The notes beneath the pieces were generated by a model, which saw only the letters and a list, made by a program, of their open reading frames with translations, did not search any database and was not told the DNA's origin. Below, piece by piece: positions 16,082-25,153 of a stretch of DNA of 64,000 bases. The first letter of the stretch is position 1. The number at the start of each line of letters is the position of its first letter. Both the position numbers and the translations under genes were made by a program. This stretch comes from Aquipseudomonas alcaligenes (GTDB taxonomy: Bacteria; Pseudomonadota; Gammaproteobacteria; Pseudomonadales; Pseudomonadaceae), in contig NZ_QJRX01000002.1 in NCBI RefSeq assembly GCF_003205495.1, positions 372,001 to 436,000 of the forward strand, written 5' to 3'.

Positions 16082-16966
16082 ATGTTCGACTACAAGTTGC
16101 TGGCCGCCCTGGCCGCGGTGGTGGAGCAGGGTGGCTTCGAGCGTGCGGCGCAGCTGCTTGGTTTGTCGCAGTCGGCGGTGTCGCAGCGGATCAAGCTGCT
16201 CGAGGCGCGGGTCGGTCAGCCGGTGTTGTTGCGCGCCGCGCCGCCGGCGCCCACCGAGATCGGCCGGCGCCTGCTCAACCACGTGCAGCAGGTGCGCCTG
16301 CTGGAGCGCGACCTGCAGGGCCAGGTGCCGGCGCTGGCCGAGGACCAGCCGGCCGAGCGCCTGCGCATCGCCCTGAATGCCGACAGCCTGGCCACCTGGT
16401 GGGCGCCGCTGATGGGCGAATTCGTCGCCGAACACCGTCTGCTGCTGGACCATGTGGTGGATGACCAGGACGTTGGCCTCAAGCGCATGCGCGCCGGCGA
16501 GGTGGCCGGTTGCGTGTGCGCCGCCGAGCGCCCGGTGGCCGGTGCCCGTGCCCTGCCTTTGGGGGCAATGCGCTATCGCGCGCTGGCCAGCCCGGCCTTC
16601 GTTGCCCGGCATTTCGCCATGGGTGTCGACGGCGCGGCGCTGGCGCGGGTGCCGTCCATCGTGTTCGGCGCCGACGACCAGCTGCAGCACCGCTTCCTCG
16701 CCGGCCTCGGGGTTGGCGGCGGCTTCGCCCACCACCTGTGCCCCTCCTCGGAAGGTTTCGTACGCCTGGCCTGTGCCGGCCTCGGCTGGGGCATGGTGCC
16801 GGAGCTGCAGGTGCGCCAGCAGCTGGCCAGCGGCGAGCTGGTCGAGCTGCTGCCGGAGCGGCCGCTGGACGTGCCGCTGTACTGGCACCACTGGCGCAAC
16901 GGTGGCGAGCTGCTGGCCAGCCTGACCCGCCATCTGGAGCGTGGCGTGGGCGAGTGGCTGGTGTAG
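16082..16966 (+). CDS. argP: LysR-family regulator ArgP (IciA-type)
   Basis: A 294-residue LysR regulator. It has an N-terminal winged helix-turn-helix (about 3-60: FERAAQLLGLSQSAVSQRIK) and a substrate-binding domain (about 90-290). The opening DYKLLAALAAVVEQGGFERA is the ArgP type. It is divergent from the ACT-argO operon across a 95-base gap, the normal arrangement for control of argO. ArgP usually responds to Arg/Lys. Convergent with the chemoreceptor gene, with palindromes between. Confidence 0.92.
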   Translation: MFDYKLLAALAAVVEQGGFERAAQLLGLSQSAVSQRIKLLEARVGQPVLLRAAPPAPTEIGRRLLNHVQQVRLLERDLQGQVPALAEDQPAERLRIALNADSLATWWAPLMGEFVAEHRLLLDHVVDDQDVGLKRMRAGEVAGCVCAAERPVAGARALPLGAMRYRALASPAFVARHFAMGVDGAALARVPSIVFGADDQLQHRFLAGLGVGGGFAHHLCPSSEGFVRLACAGLGWGMVPELQVRQQLASGELVELLPERPLDVPLYWHHWRNGGELLASLTRHLERGVGEWLV

Positions 16967-16970
16967 GTGC

Positions 16971-16993
16971 CCCCTCTCCCAGGGGGAGAGGGG
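16971..16993. repeat. Short palindrome after argP
   Basis: CCCCTCTCCC / GGGAGAGGGG with a 3-base loop, 5 bases after the argP stop. The same CTCTCCC-GGGAGAG core recurs at about 22491-22595 and 55765-55790, so it is a dispersed repeat that may double as a terminator. Confidence 0.7.
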
Positions 16994-17002
16994 AGGTCAG
17001 GT

Positions 17003-17065
17003 CGTAGCCCGGATGCAATCCGGGGGCGGAGCTTCCTGCATTCCCCGGATTGCATCCGGGCTACG
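17003..17065. repeat. REP-type palindrome with 22-bp arms
   Basis: The arm at 17003-17024 (CGTAGCCCGGATGCAATCCG plus GG) and its exact reverse complement at 17044-17065 flank a 19-base spacer. The same arm sequence (CCCGGATTGCATCCGGGTTA) appears as a half-site at 51339-51358 upstream of recJ. It lies between convergent genes. Confidence 0.85.
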
Positions 17066-17087
17066 TGGGGGAGGGCATGCTGCCGCC

Positions 17088-19043
17088 CTACAGCTGGAAC
17101 TGCGCCACCAGCTGCTCCTGGCTGCCGGCCACCTTGCGCAGGTGCTCGCCGCAGTCGCGGGTGTGGGCGGCGGTGCGGCGGTTCTCGCCGGTCATGTCGT
17201 TGAGGCGGTGCATGTGCTGGTTGACCTCCTGGGTGGTGGCCGCCTGCTGCTCGGCCGCCGCGGCGATCTGGAAGGCCAGGGCGTGCACGCCCTGCAGCGA
17301 GTCGTCGAGCTGGCCGAGGCTGCCGAGCACGGCCTGGGTCTCCAGCTCCAGGGCGCGCGCCTGTTCGCTGGAGCCCTGCATGCGCGCCTGCGCCTCGCCG
17401 GAGGACTGGCCGATGGCCTCGACTATGGCGACGATTTCCTCGGTGGCCTGGCGGGTCTTCTGCGCCAGGTTGCGCACCTCGTCGGCGACCACGGCGAAGC
17501 CGCGCCCCTGCTCGCCGGCGCGCGCCGCCTCGATGGCGGCGTTGAGGGCGAGCAGGTTGGTCTGTTCGGCGATGGCGCGGATCACCGCCAGCACCGAGCC
17601 GATCTGCTGGCTGTCGGCGGCCAGGGTCTGCACCACCTGGTCGGCGCCGCGCAGGCCGGCAAGCAGCTGGTTCTGTTGGCCGATCATGCGCTGCAGGCTG
17701 CCCTGCACGGTGGCGAAGGCCGCGCGCGCGGCGGCGCTGCCGTCGGCGCTGTGACTGGCGCTGCTGGCGATCTCCTGCACGGTGGCGGCCATCTGGTCGA
17801 CGGCGCTGACCACCAGCTCCAGCGCTTCCTGCTGCTGGTCCAGGCTATTGCTGGTGCGGCCGGCGGCGCCGAGGATGTCGCCGCTGGCGGCGTCCACTGC
17901 CTGGCTGGCCTGGCGCAGGCGCTCGACCACCTCGCGCCAGGCCCGTGCCATCTCGTGCAGGGCCTGCATCAGGCCGCCCTGCGCGGCGTCGCCGTGCAGG
18001 CGCAGCTCGCCGGCGGCCAGGCGCCGCGCCAGTTCGGCCATGCTGCGCGGCTCGCCGCCCAGCGGGCGCATCACGCTGCGGCTGACCAGCCAGGTGGCGA
18101 CGGCCACGCCGGCGATGGTCAGGGCGACCAGCAGGAGCACCTGCCACATCAGTGCTCGCACCGGGGCGAAGGCCTGCTCCTGGTCCATCTCGGCGATCAG
18201 CGCCCAGCGCTGGCCGTCCAGTTGCAGCGGCACGAAGGCCTTGAGCACCGCCTGGCCGTCGATGCCGGGCTCGGCCAGGCGGCCCTGCTCGCCGTTCAGT
18301 GCGCGGCCGATGGCGGCGCCGGGCAGGGCCGTGCCGGGCTGGGCGTCGCGCGCCACCCGGTGCGCGGCGAAGCGCACGGAGTCCGAGCGCAGCTGGCCGT
18401 CGGCGCCGACCAGGTAGGTCTCGCCGGCCTCGCCCAGGCCCTGGCGGGCCTGCATCACCCGGTTCAGCTCGGCCAGCGGCAGCTCCAGCACCAGCAGCAG
18501 CTGCAGCTCGCCCTCGTCGAGGATGGGCGCGACGAGGAACTGGCTGGGCTCGGCGCCGGGGGCGCTCACCGTCAGGTCGCCGATATGCGCCTGGCCACTG
18601 TCCAGGCCGGTGCGCACCACACGGCCGAGCGGGGTGTCGCGCCAGGCCGGGTCGCCGAGGTTCTGCTGGTAGTCGGCGCCGCGCAGCAGGCTGAACAGCA
18701 CCTGGCCGTCGCGCGATACCAGCTTGAGCTCGCGGTAGCCGTAGGTCTTGGCGAAGTTGTCGAAGATCGGCCGGTCGTAGTTGGCAGTGCTGACCAGGGC
18801 GGCGCCCTGCAGCCCGGCATAGCTGGTGCCGAGGTTGCTGGCCAGGGTGCCGAGCTGGTTGTGGCGCGCCTGCCAGCTGTCCTGCAGCTGCTGCTGTTTG
18901 ATATTCGCTACGGCCTCCAGGGCGTTCAGCGCCTGCTCCTGGAGGGCCTGGCTGGCCTGGCGATAGACCGTGAAGGCCATCGCCAACACTGGAATTAGAC
19001 CGATCAGCAGGAAACTGACGGCAAGCTTGAGACGCAACGGCAT
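17088..19043 (-). CDS. Methyl-accepting chemotaxis protein
   Basis: A 651-residue chemoreceptor. TM1 (about 7-27), a large periplasmic dCache-like sensor (about 30-295, with [18 protein letters not shown]), TM2 (about 298-322), a HAMP-like linker, and the cytoplasmic signalling domain with the conserved tip ([20 protein letters not shown] and [16 protein letters not shown]). It signals to CheA/CheW. ATG 19043 ([13 protein letters not shown]) was chosen because it gives a proper TM1; the frame extends 14 codons further without a ribosome site. The ligand is unknown. Confidence 0.9.
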   Translation of the reverse strand: MPLRLKLAVSFLLIGLIPVLAMAFTVYRQASQALQEQALNALEAVANIKQQQLQDSWQARHNQLGTLASNLGTSYAGLQGAALVSTANYDRPIFDNFAKTYGYRELKLVSRDGQVLFSLLRGADYQQNLGDPAWRDTPLGRVVRTGLDSGQAHIGDLTVSAPGAEPSQFLVAPILDEGELQLLLVLELPLAELNRVMQARQGLGEAGETYLVGADGQLRSDSVRFAAHRVARDAQPGTALPGAAIGRALNGEQGRLAEPGIDGQAVLKAFVPLQLDGQRWALIAEMDQEQAFAPVRALMWQVLLLVALTIAGVAVATWLVSRSVMRPLGGEPRSMAELARRLAAGELRLHGDAAQGGLMQALHEMARAWREVVERLRQASQAVDAASGDILGAAGRTSNSLDQQQEALELVVSAVDQMAATVQEIASSASHSADGSAAARAAFATVQGSLQRMIGQQNQLLAGLRGADQVVQTLAADSQQIGSVLAVIRAIAEQTNLLALNAAIEAARAGEQGRGFAVVADEVRNLAQKTRQATEEIVAIVEAIGQSSGEAQARMQGSSEQARALELETQAVLGSLGQLDDSLQGVHALAFQIAAAAEQQAATTQEVNQHMHRLNDMTGENRRTAAHTRDCGEHLRKVAGSQEQLVAQFQL

Positions 19044-19245
19044 GTCCCGGGACTCCGCGTGTAGATGGGTGACAGAGGGTTGCAAGCGTCAAGAATTTTG
19101 CAAGAAGCGTGCAAATTGCTTAACAAGCGTCAAAAAAATCGAGCAGTGGTCCGCAAGGCCGCTGTTCTGGCCGCCTCGGCAAGCGGCGCAACCCGCGCCG
19201 GCTGCTAAAGTCGCAGCACAACAAGAACCATGGGGGAGTGGCGCA

Positions 19246-20235
19246 ATGAAGATTCTGGTAACGGGGGCGAGCGGCTTCATCGGTGGGCGTTTCGCCCGTT
19301 TTGCCCTGGAACAGGGCCTGGCGGTGCGCATCAACGGGCGCCGCCCCGAGGCGGTGCAGCACCTGACCAAGCGCGGCGCCGAGTTCGTCCAGGGTGACCT
19401 GGCCGACCCGGACCTGGCGCACAAGCTGTGCCGCGACGTGGAGATGGTGGTGCACTGCGCCGGCTCGGTCGGTACCTGGGGCACCTACCAGCACTTCCAC
19501 CAGGGCAACGTGGTGCTGACCCAGAACGTCATCGAGGCCTGCCTGGGGCAGAAGGTGCGGCGCCTGGTGCACCTGTCCTCGCCTTCGGTGTACTTCGACG
19601 GCAAGGCGCATGTCGGCCTGAAGGAAGAGCAGGTGCCGAAGAGGTTCGTCGACCACTATGGCGCCACCAAGTACCTGGCCGAGCAGAAGGTGTTCGAGGC
19701 CCAGGAGTTCGGCCTCGAGGTGATCGCCCTGCGCCCGCGCTTCGTCACCGGCGCTGGCGACACCAGCATCTTCCCGCGGCTGATCGAGATGCAGCGCAAG
19801 GGCCGCCTGTTCGTCATCGGCGACGGCCTCAACAAGGTCGACTTCACCAGTATGCAGAACCTCAACGACGCCCTGTTCAGCAGCCTGCTGGCGGCCGGCT
19901 CGGCGCTCGGCAAGGTGTACAACATCAGCAATGGCGCGCCGGTGCCGCTGTGGGACGTGGTCAACTTCGTGCTGCGCCAGTTCGGCCTGCCGCCGGTGAG
20001 CAAACACCTGCCGTTCGGCCTGGCCTATGCCGCCGCGACCCTCAACGAGAGCCTCTGCAAGCTGCTGCCGGGGCGGCCCGAGCCGGCGCTGTTCCGCCTC
20101 GGCGTGGCGGTGATGGCGCGCGACTTCAGCCTGGACATCTCGCGTGCCCGCCAGTACCTGGACTACGACCCGCAGGTGCCGATCTGGACGGCGCTGGAGG
20201 AGTTCTGCACCTGGTGGAAGGTGCAGGGGCGATAA
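19246..20235 (+). CDS. Extended SDR (NAD-dependent epimerase/3-beta-HSD type)
   Basis: A 329-residue oxidoreductase. The Rossmann motif TGASGFIG is at 6-13, and the catalytic pattern appears as LSSPSVYF with YGATKYLAEQ (Tyr and Lys of YxxxK). The C-terminus resembles 3-beta-hydroxysteroid dehydrogenase-like SDRs. It is homologous in position to PA4361 near argP/sodB in P. aeruginosa. ATG 19246 follows GGGGGAGTG. The substrate is unknown. Confidence 0.85.
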   Translation: MKILVTGASGFIGGRFARFALEQGLAVRINGRRPEAVQHLTKRGAEFVQGDLADPDLAHKLCRDVEMVVHCAGSVGTWGTYQHFHQGNVVLTQNVIEACLGQKVRRLVHLSSPSVYFDGKAHVGLKEEQVPKRFVDHYGATKYLAEQKVFEAQEFGLEVIALRPRFVTGAGDTSIFPRLIEMQRKGRLFVIGDGLNKVDFTSMQNLNDALFSSLLAAGSALGKVYNISNGAPVPLWDVVNFVLRQFGLPPVSKHLPFGLAYAAATLNESLCKLLPGRPEPALFRLGVAVMARDFSLDISRARQYLDYDPQVPIWTALEEFCTWWKVQGR

Positions 20236-20320
20236 GCCACTCCGGGCTTATTCCCGCCTGCCCGGTCCGACCCCGGCGGCCGACCTATACTGGCCTGTAA
20301 AGCCAGCGAGGAAGTCCGCC

Positions 20321-21343
20321 ATGTTCACCATGATGGAAAGCGCCAGGCTCGAAGCGCTGCATCTTGCCCAGGATCCTGCCAGCGGCCTCAAGGCCATCAT
20401 CGCCATCCACAGCACCCGGCTCGGCCCGGCCCTGGGCGGCTGCCGCTACCTGGCCTACCCCGACGACGACAGCGCCATCCGCGATGCCATCCGCCTGGCC
20501 CAGGGCATGAGCTACAAGGCCGCCTTGGCCGGCCTGGCGCAGGGCGGCGGCAAGGCGGTGATCATCCGCCCGCCGCACTTGGACAACCGCGGCGCGCTGT
20601 TCGAGGCCTTCGGCCGCATGATCGAGTCGCTGAACGGGCGCTACATCACCGCCGTCGACAGCGGCACCTCCAGTGCCGACATGGACTGCATCGCCCAGCA
20701 CACCCAGCATGTGACCAGCACCACGGCCGCCGGCGACCCCTCGCCGCACACCGCCATGGGTGTCTACGCCGGCATCCGCGCCACCGCCCTGGCGCGCCTC
20801 GGCAGCGACGACCTGGACGGCCTGCGCGTGGCCGTGCAGGGTCTGGGCAACGTCGGCTACGCCCTGGCCGAACAGCTGGCCGCCGCCGGCGCTGTGCTGT
20901 ACGTCAGCGACCTCGACCCCGGCCGCGTGCAGCTGGCGGTGGAGCAGCTCGGCGCACGGGCGGTGAGCAGCGAGGAACTGCTCTGCACCCCCTGCGACAT
21001 CCTTGCCCCCTGCGGCCTGGGCGGCGTGCTCAACGCGCAGACGGTGGGCGAGCTGCACTGCGCGGCGGTGGCCGGGGCGGCCAACAACCAGCTGGCCAGC
21101 GCCGAGATCGCCGACGAGATGGAGGCGCGCGGCATCCTCTACGCGCCGGACTACGTGATCAATTCCGGCGGCCTGATCTACGTCGCGCTGCAGCACCGCG
21201 GCGAGGAACTGCCGGCGATCACCGCCCACCTGACCCGCATCGGCCAGCGCCTGACCGAGATCTTCGCCCACGCCCAGGCCGACAAGCGCTCGCCGGCGCG
21301 GGTCGCCGACGCGCTGGCCGAACGCATTCTCTACGGCGCCTGA
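20321..21343 (+). CDS. Leucine/valine/phenylalanine dehydrogenase (Glu/Leu/Phe/Val DH family)
   Basis: A 340-residue enzyme that oxidatively deaminates a branched-chain or aromatic amino acid to its 2-oxo acid with NAD+. Catalytic lysines are visible as K66 (GMSYKAALAG) and K78 (GGGKAVI), and the NAD-binding loop is QGLGNVGYALAEQL near 175-190. ATG 20321 follows GAGGAAG. The next genes encode E1 and E2 of a 2-oxo acid dehydrogenase, so this enzyme probably feeds them branched-chain 2-oxo acids. The same gene order occurs at PA3418-PA3415. Confidence 0.9.
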   Translation: MFTMMESARLEALHLAQDPASGLKAIIAIHSTRLGPALGGCRYLAYPDDDSAIRDAIRLAQGMSYKAALAGLAQGGGKAVIIRPPHLDNRGALFEAFGRMIESLNGRYITAVDSGTSSADMDCIAQHTQHVTSTTAAGDPSPHTAMGVYAGIRATALARLGSDDLDGLRVAVQGLGNVGYALAEQLAAAGAVLYVSDLDPGRVQLAVEQLGARAVSSEELLCTPCDILAPCGLGGVLNAQTVGELHCAAVAGAANNQLASAEIADEMEARGILYAPDYVINSGGLIYVALQHRGEELPAITAHLTRIGQRLTEIFAHAQADKRSPARVADALAERILYGA

Positions 21344-21409
21344 CCCGGCGCCGCAAGACCCGCTGCCACAAGCGGCGGAATGACGCCTGCACCTACCCGG
21401 AGGCATGCG

Positions 21410-22645
21410 ATGAACCAGCCCGAGATCCCCCTGACCCGCTACCTGGCGCCCGACGGCCGCCCCTGCGCCACGCTGCCGCCCTGGGCCGCCGACGTCGACC
21501 TGCTCACCCGCCTGTACCGGCAGATGGTGCTGACCCGCCTGTTCGACCTCAAGGCCGTGGCCCTGCAGCGCACCGGGCGCATCGGCACCTACGCCCCGAC
21601 CCTCGGCCAGGAGGCCATAGGCGTGGCCATCGGCAGCCTGATGCGCCCCGAGGACGTGCTGGTGCCCTACTACCGTGACACCGCCGTGCAGCTGATGCGC
21701 GGCGTGCGCATGGAGGAGATCCTGCTGTACTGGGGCGGCGACGAGCGCGGCAGCGACTTCCAGGACCCGGCGGTGGCCCAGGACTTTCCGCTCTGCGTGC
21801 CGATCGCCACCCAGGCCCTGCACGCCTGCGGCGTGGCCACGGCGTTCAAGATCCGCGGCCAGCACCGCGTCGCCGTCACCACCTGCGGCGACGGCGCCAC
21901 CAGCAAGGGCGACTTCCTCGAGGCGCTCAACGTCGCCGGCGCCTGGCAGCTGCCGGTGGTCTTCGTGATCAACAACAACCAGTGGGCCATCTCCACCCCC
22001 AGGCGCATCCAGAGCGGCGCGCCGAGCCTGGCGCAGAAGGCCATCGGCGCCGGTTTCGCCGGCGAGCAGGTGGACGGCAACGACGTGCTGGCGGTCTACG
22101 AGCGCATGCAGGCGGCACTGGAGCGCGCGCGCCAGGGCAAGGGGCCGGTACTGCTGGAGTGCCTCAGCTACCGCCTGGGCGACCACACCACGGCCGACGA
22201 CGCCACCCGCTACCGCAGCGCGGAGGAGGTGAAGCGGGCCTGGGAGGAGGAGCCGATCAAGCGCCTGCAGGCCTTCCTGGCCGCCCGGGGCCAGTGGGAC
22301 GAGGGCCGCGAGCAGGCCCTGGTGGCCGACTGCCAGGCGCGGGTGCAGCGCGCCGTGGACAACTTCGAGGCGGCCGGCAACCAGCCGCCCGAGGCCGCCC
22401 TGGACTATGTCTACGCGCGCTGGCCGGCGGCCCTGATGGATCAGCGCGAGGCGCTGCTGGAGCGCGCGGCACGCCGGGAAGCGGCCAGCGCTTCCCCCTC
22501 TCCCGGCGCGGGGCGCCACCCTGAGCCACAGGGATGTGGTGAATGCGGGACTTCCGCCGGGAGCGGAAGCTGCCTCTCCCAAGCGGGAGAGGGGCAGCAG
22601 ATGCGGCCTGCGGCCGTTGCCGAGGGAGGGCCGGAGCATGACTGA
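21410..22645 (+). CDS. 2-oxo acid dehydrogenase E1 component, alpha subunit (with repeat-derived tail)
   Basis: A 411-residue thiamine-diphosphate enzyme subunit. The TPP motif runs from GDG at 160-162 to NNN at 188-190, and GTYAPTLGQEAIG at 59-71 is typical. It forms a heterotetramer with the beta subunit and decarboxylates a 2-oxo acid, here probably branched-chain given the upstream leucine dehydrogenase. Homologues end near residue 360. The last 50 residues (from about 361, Pro/Gly/Ser/Cys rich) are encoded by a palindromic repeat inserted at 22491-22595, so the tail is probably not a functional domain. The stop overlaps the beta-subunit start by 8 bases. Confidence 0.88.
   Translation: MNQPEIPLTRYLAPDGRPCATLPPWAADVDLLTRLYRQMVLTRLFDLKAVALQRTGRIGTYAPTLGQEAIGVAIGSLMRPEDVLVPYYRDTAVQLMRGVRMEEILLYWGGDERGSDFQDPAVAQDFPLCVPIATQALHACGVATAFKIRGQHRVAVTTCGDGATSKGDFLEALNVAGAWQLPVVFVINNNQWAISTPRRIQSGAPSLAQKAIGAGFAGEQVDGNDVLAVYERMQAALERARQGKGPVLLECLSYRLGDHTTADDATRYRSAEEVKRAWEEEPIKRLQAFLAARGQWDEGREQALVADCQARVQRAVDNFEAAGNQPPEAALDYVYARWPAALMDQREALLERAARREAASASPSPGAGRHPEPQGCGECGTSAGSGSCLSQAGEGQQMRPAAVAEGGPEHD
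22491..22595. repeat. Palindromic repeat inside the 3' end of the E1-alpha gene
   Basis: CCCCCTCTCCCGGCGCGGGG, then hairpins CTTCCGC / GCGGAAG and CCTCTCCC-AAGC-GGGAGAGG. The CTCTCCC / GGGAGAG core matches the intergenic repeats at 16971 and 55765. Here the repeat lies in frame within a coding sequence and extends the protein. Confidence 0.75.
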
Positions 22646-23627
22646 GGTGAAGAAGTACACGCTGCTCGAAGCGGTCAACCTGGCCCTGCACCGGGCCATG
22701 CGCGAGAGCGAGGATGTGCTGGTGCTGGGCGAGGACGTCGGCGTCAACGGCGGGGTGTTCCGCGCCACCCTCGGCCTGCGCGAGGCGTTCGGCTTCAAGC
22801 GGGTGATCGACACGCCGCTGGCCGAGACCATGATCGCCGGCCTGTCAGTCGGCATGGCCGCCCAGGGCCTGAAACCGGTGCTGGAGATCCAGTTCCTCGG
22901 CTTCGTCTTCGCCGCCCTGGAGCAGCTGCTGGCCCACGCCGCGCGCCTGCGCTGCCGCACCCGCGGCCGGCTCAGCTGCCCGCTGGTGCTGCGCAGCCCT
23001 ATGGGTGCCGGCATCCGCGCGCCGGAGCATCACAGCGAGAGCACCGAGGCGCTATTCGCCCATATCCCCGGCCTGCGCGTGCTGATCCCCTCGTCGCCGG
23101 CGCGGGCCTACGGCCTACTGCTGGCGGCCATCGACGACCCCGACCCGGTGGTGTTCCTCGAACCGACCCGGCTGTACCGCATGAATCCGCAGCCGCTGGT
23201 CGACGATGGTCGGCGCCTGCCGCTGGACAGCTGCTTCACCCTGCGCGAGGGCGGCGACATCACCCTGGTCAGCTGGGGCGCCAGCGTGCACGAGACGCTG
23301 CAGGCCGCCGAGCGCCTGGCCGGGCAGGGCGTGTCGGCCGAGGTGATCGACGTCGCCTGCCTCAAGCCGCTCGACCTCGACACCCTGGAGGCCTCGGTGC
23401 GCAAGACCGGGCGCTGCGTGATCGTCCACGAGGCGCCGCGCTCCTGCGGGGTCGGCGCGGAGATCGCCGCCAGCCTGTACGAGCGGGCCCTGCTCGACCT
23501 GCAGGCGCCGATCCAGCGGGTCACCGCGCCGGACATTCCGCCGCCGCTGTACCGCCTGGAGCAGCTCTACCTGCCCGGCGTCGAGGACATCCTCGGCGCC
23601 TGCGAGGCCACCCTGAACTACGCCTGA
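22638..23627 (+). CDS. 2-oxo acid dehydrogenase E1 component, beta subunit
   Basis: A 329-residue subunit with the transketolase pyrimidine-binding domain (about 5-180) and C-terminal domain (about 200-320). GEDVGVNGGVFRATLGL and EIQFLGFVFAALEQLLAHAA are typical family segments. It starts 8 bases inside the alpha-subunit gene and is followed by E2 after 15 bases, so the four genes are one operon. Substrate preference is inferred as for the alpha subunit. Confidence 0.9.
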   Translation: MTEVKKYTLLEAVNLALHRAMRESEDVLVLGEDVGVNGGVFRATLGLREAFGFKRVIDTPLAETMIAGLSVGMAAQGLKPVLEIQFLGFVFAALEQLLAHAARLRCRTRGRLSCPLVLRSPMGAGIRAPEHHSESTEALFAHIPGLRVLIPSSPARAYGLLLAAIDDPDPVVFLEPTRLYRMNPQPLVDDGRRLPLDSCFTLREGGDITLVSWGASVHETLQAAERLAGQGVSAEVIDVACLKPLDLDTLEASVRKTGRCVIVHEAPRSCGVGAEIAASLYERALLDLQAPIQRVTAPDIPPPLYRLEQLYLPGVEDILGACEATLNYA

Positions 23628-23642
23628 GACGAGGAGCGCGCT

Positions 23643-24749
23643 ATGAAATACTTCAAGCTGCCCGACCTGGGCGAGGGCCTGCAGGAGGCCGAGATCGTCG
23701 AGTGGCACGTCAAGGCGGGCGATGCGGTGAAGGCCGACCAGCTGCTGGTCTCGGTGGAAACCGCTAAGGCCATAGTCGACATCCCCGCGCCCTACGACGG
23801 CGTGGTGTGCAAGACCTTCGGCGGCGCCGGCGACATCCTGCATGTCGGCGAGCCGCTGCTGGCCTACGAGGGCGAGGAGGACGCCGGCACCGTGGTCGGC
23901 CGCCTGGAGGGCGGCCAGGGTGGCGCCCAGGAGGACAGCTTCTTCATCGGCGCCGCGCCCTCCACCCGCGAGCACCTGGCGCCGCGCGCCACCCCGGCGG
24001 TGCGCCAGCTGGCGCGCCGGCTCGGCGTCGACCTGGCCGGCCTCGCCGGCAGCGGCGCCGACGGCCTGATCAGCGCCGCCGACGTGGAAGCGGCGGCGCA
24101 GGGCGAGCGCGAGCGTTTCGGCGGCGAGCGCCTGCGCGGGGTGCGGCGCAGCATGGCGATCAACATGGCCAGGGCGCATGCCGAGGTGGTGCCGGTGACC
24201 CTCTACGGCGATGCCGACCTGCACCGCTGGAAGGCCGCGCGCGACCCGCTGATCCGCCTGGCCAAGGCCATCGCCCACGCCTGCACGGTGGAGCCGGTGC
24301 TCAACAGTTGGTTCGACGGCCGCGGCCCCTCCATCCGCCGGCATGACCGGCTCGACTTAGGGATAGCCGTGGACACCCCGGACGGCCTGTTCGTGCCGGT
24401 ACTGCGCAATGTCGGCGAGCGCTCGGCCGAGGACCTCAAGCAGGGCATGGCGCGCCTGCGCGCGGACGTGCAGGCGCGCTCCATCCCGCCGCAGGAGATG
24501 ATGGGCGCGACCCTCACCCTGTCCAACTTCGGCACCCTGTTCGGCCGCTACGCCAACCCGGTGGTGGTGCCGCCGCAGGTGGCGATCATCGGCGCCGGTG
24601 GCATCCGCGACGAGGTGGTGGCCTGGCAGGGCCAGCCGGCGGTACACCCGATCCTGCCGCTGTCGCTGACCTTCGATCATCGCGCGGTGACCGGCGGCGA
24701 GGCCGCACGCTTCCTCAAGGCGCTGGTGCAGGCCCTGGAGACCCCATAG
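23643..24749 (+). CDS. 2-oxo acid dehydrogenase E2 (dihydrolipoyl acyltransferase)
   Basis: A 368-residue E2 core protein. One lipoyl domain (1-80) with the lipoylated lysine K42 in VETAKAIVDIP, a peripheral subunit-binding domain (about 112-150: ATPAVRQLARRLGVDLAGLA), and a catalytic domain (about 160-368). The catalytic motif reads DHRAVTGG (His346), where the classical motif is DHRxxDG; Asp is replaced by Thr350. It passes acyl groups to CoA. No E3 gene lies here, so a distant lipoamide dehydrogenase must serve. AGGAG precedes ATG 23643. Confidence 0.9.
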   Translation: MKYFKLPDLGEGLQEAEIVEWHVKAGDAVKADQLLVSVETAKAIVDIPAPYDGVVCKTFGGAGDILHVGEPLLAYEGEEDAGTVVGRLEGGQGGAQEDSFFIGAAPSTREHLAPRATPAVRQLARRLGVDLAGLAGSGADGLISAADVEAAAQGERERFGGERLRGVRRSMAINMARAHAEVVPVTLYGDADLHRWKAARDPLIRLAKAIAHACTVEPVLNSWFDGRGPSIRRHDRLDLGIAVDTPDGLFVPVLRNVGERSAEDLKQGMARLRADVQARSIPPQEMMGATLTLSNFGTLFGRYANPVVVPPQVAIIGAGGIRDEVVAWQGQPAVHPILPLSLTFDHRAVTGGEAARFLKALVQALETP

Positions 24750-24760
24750 GAGAGATGCAG

Positions 24761-25153
24761 ATGGAGCGATTCAAGGGTGGCTGCCTGTGCGGCAGCGTGC
24801 GGTTCGTGGCGCAGGGCCGGCCCTATCGGGTCGGCCTGTGCCACTGCCTCGACTGTCGCAAGCATCACGGCACGCTGTTCCATGCCAGCGCGATCTTTCC
24901 GCAAAGCGCACTGGCCATCACCGGCGAAACCCGCGACTACGCCGGCCGGCATTTCTGCCCGCGCTGCGGTTCATCGGTGTTCGCCCGCAGCGCGGATGAG
25001 GTGGAAGTCGGCCTGGGCGCACTGGACGAAATCGACCAGCTGCGCCCGACCTACGAGCTGTGGACCCTGCGCCGCGAGGCCTGGCTGCCGGCCTTCGCGC
25101 TGGCGCGGCACTACGAGCGAGACCGCGACGGCGGCAGCCGCTTCGAGGCCTAG
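24761..25153 (+). CDS. GFA (CENP-V fold) zinc protein
   Basis: A 130-residue protein of the GFA family, named after glutathione-dependent formaldehyde-activating enzyme. Zinc-binding cysteines are visible: C8 and C10 (GGCLCGSVRF), C27, C29 and C32 (CHCLDCRK), C66 and C69 (CPRCGS). The actual substrate of this subfamily is unknown. I chose ATG 24761 because GGAG lies 8 bases upstream; ATG 24755 would leave only 2 bases. It closes the 2-oxo acid dehydrogenase operon and overlaps the convergent DMT gene by 4 bases. Confidence 0.85.
   Translation: MERFKGGCLCGSVRFVAQGRPYRVGLCHCLDCRKHHGTLFHASAIFPQSALAITGETRDYAGRHFCPRCGSSVFARSADEVEVGLGALDEIDQLRPTYELWTLRREAWLPAFALARHYERDRDGGSRFEA

Noticed and set aside
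17003..17065. Attachment site or tRNA-like structure after argP
   Set aside because: It is a simple REP-type palindrome; no tRNA arms or integrase are present.
20285..23014. Long minus-strand open frame opposite the 2-oxo acid dehydrogenase operon
   Set aside because: Antisense shadow; the plus-strand genes have intact catalytic motifs.
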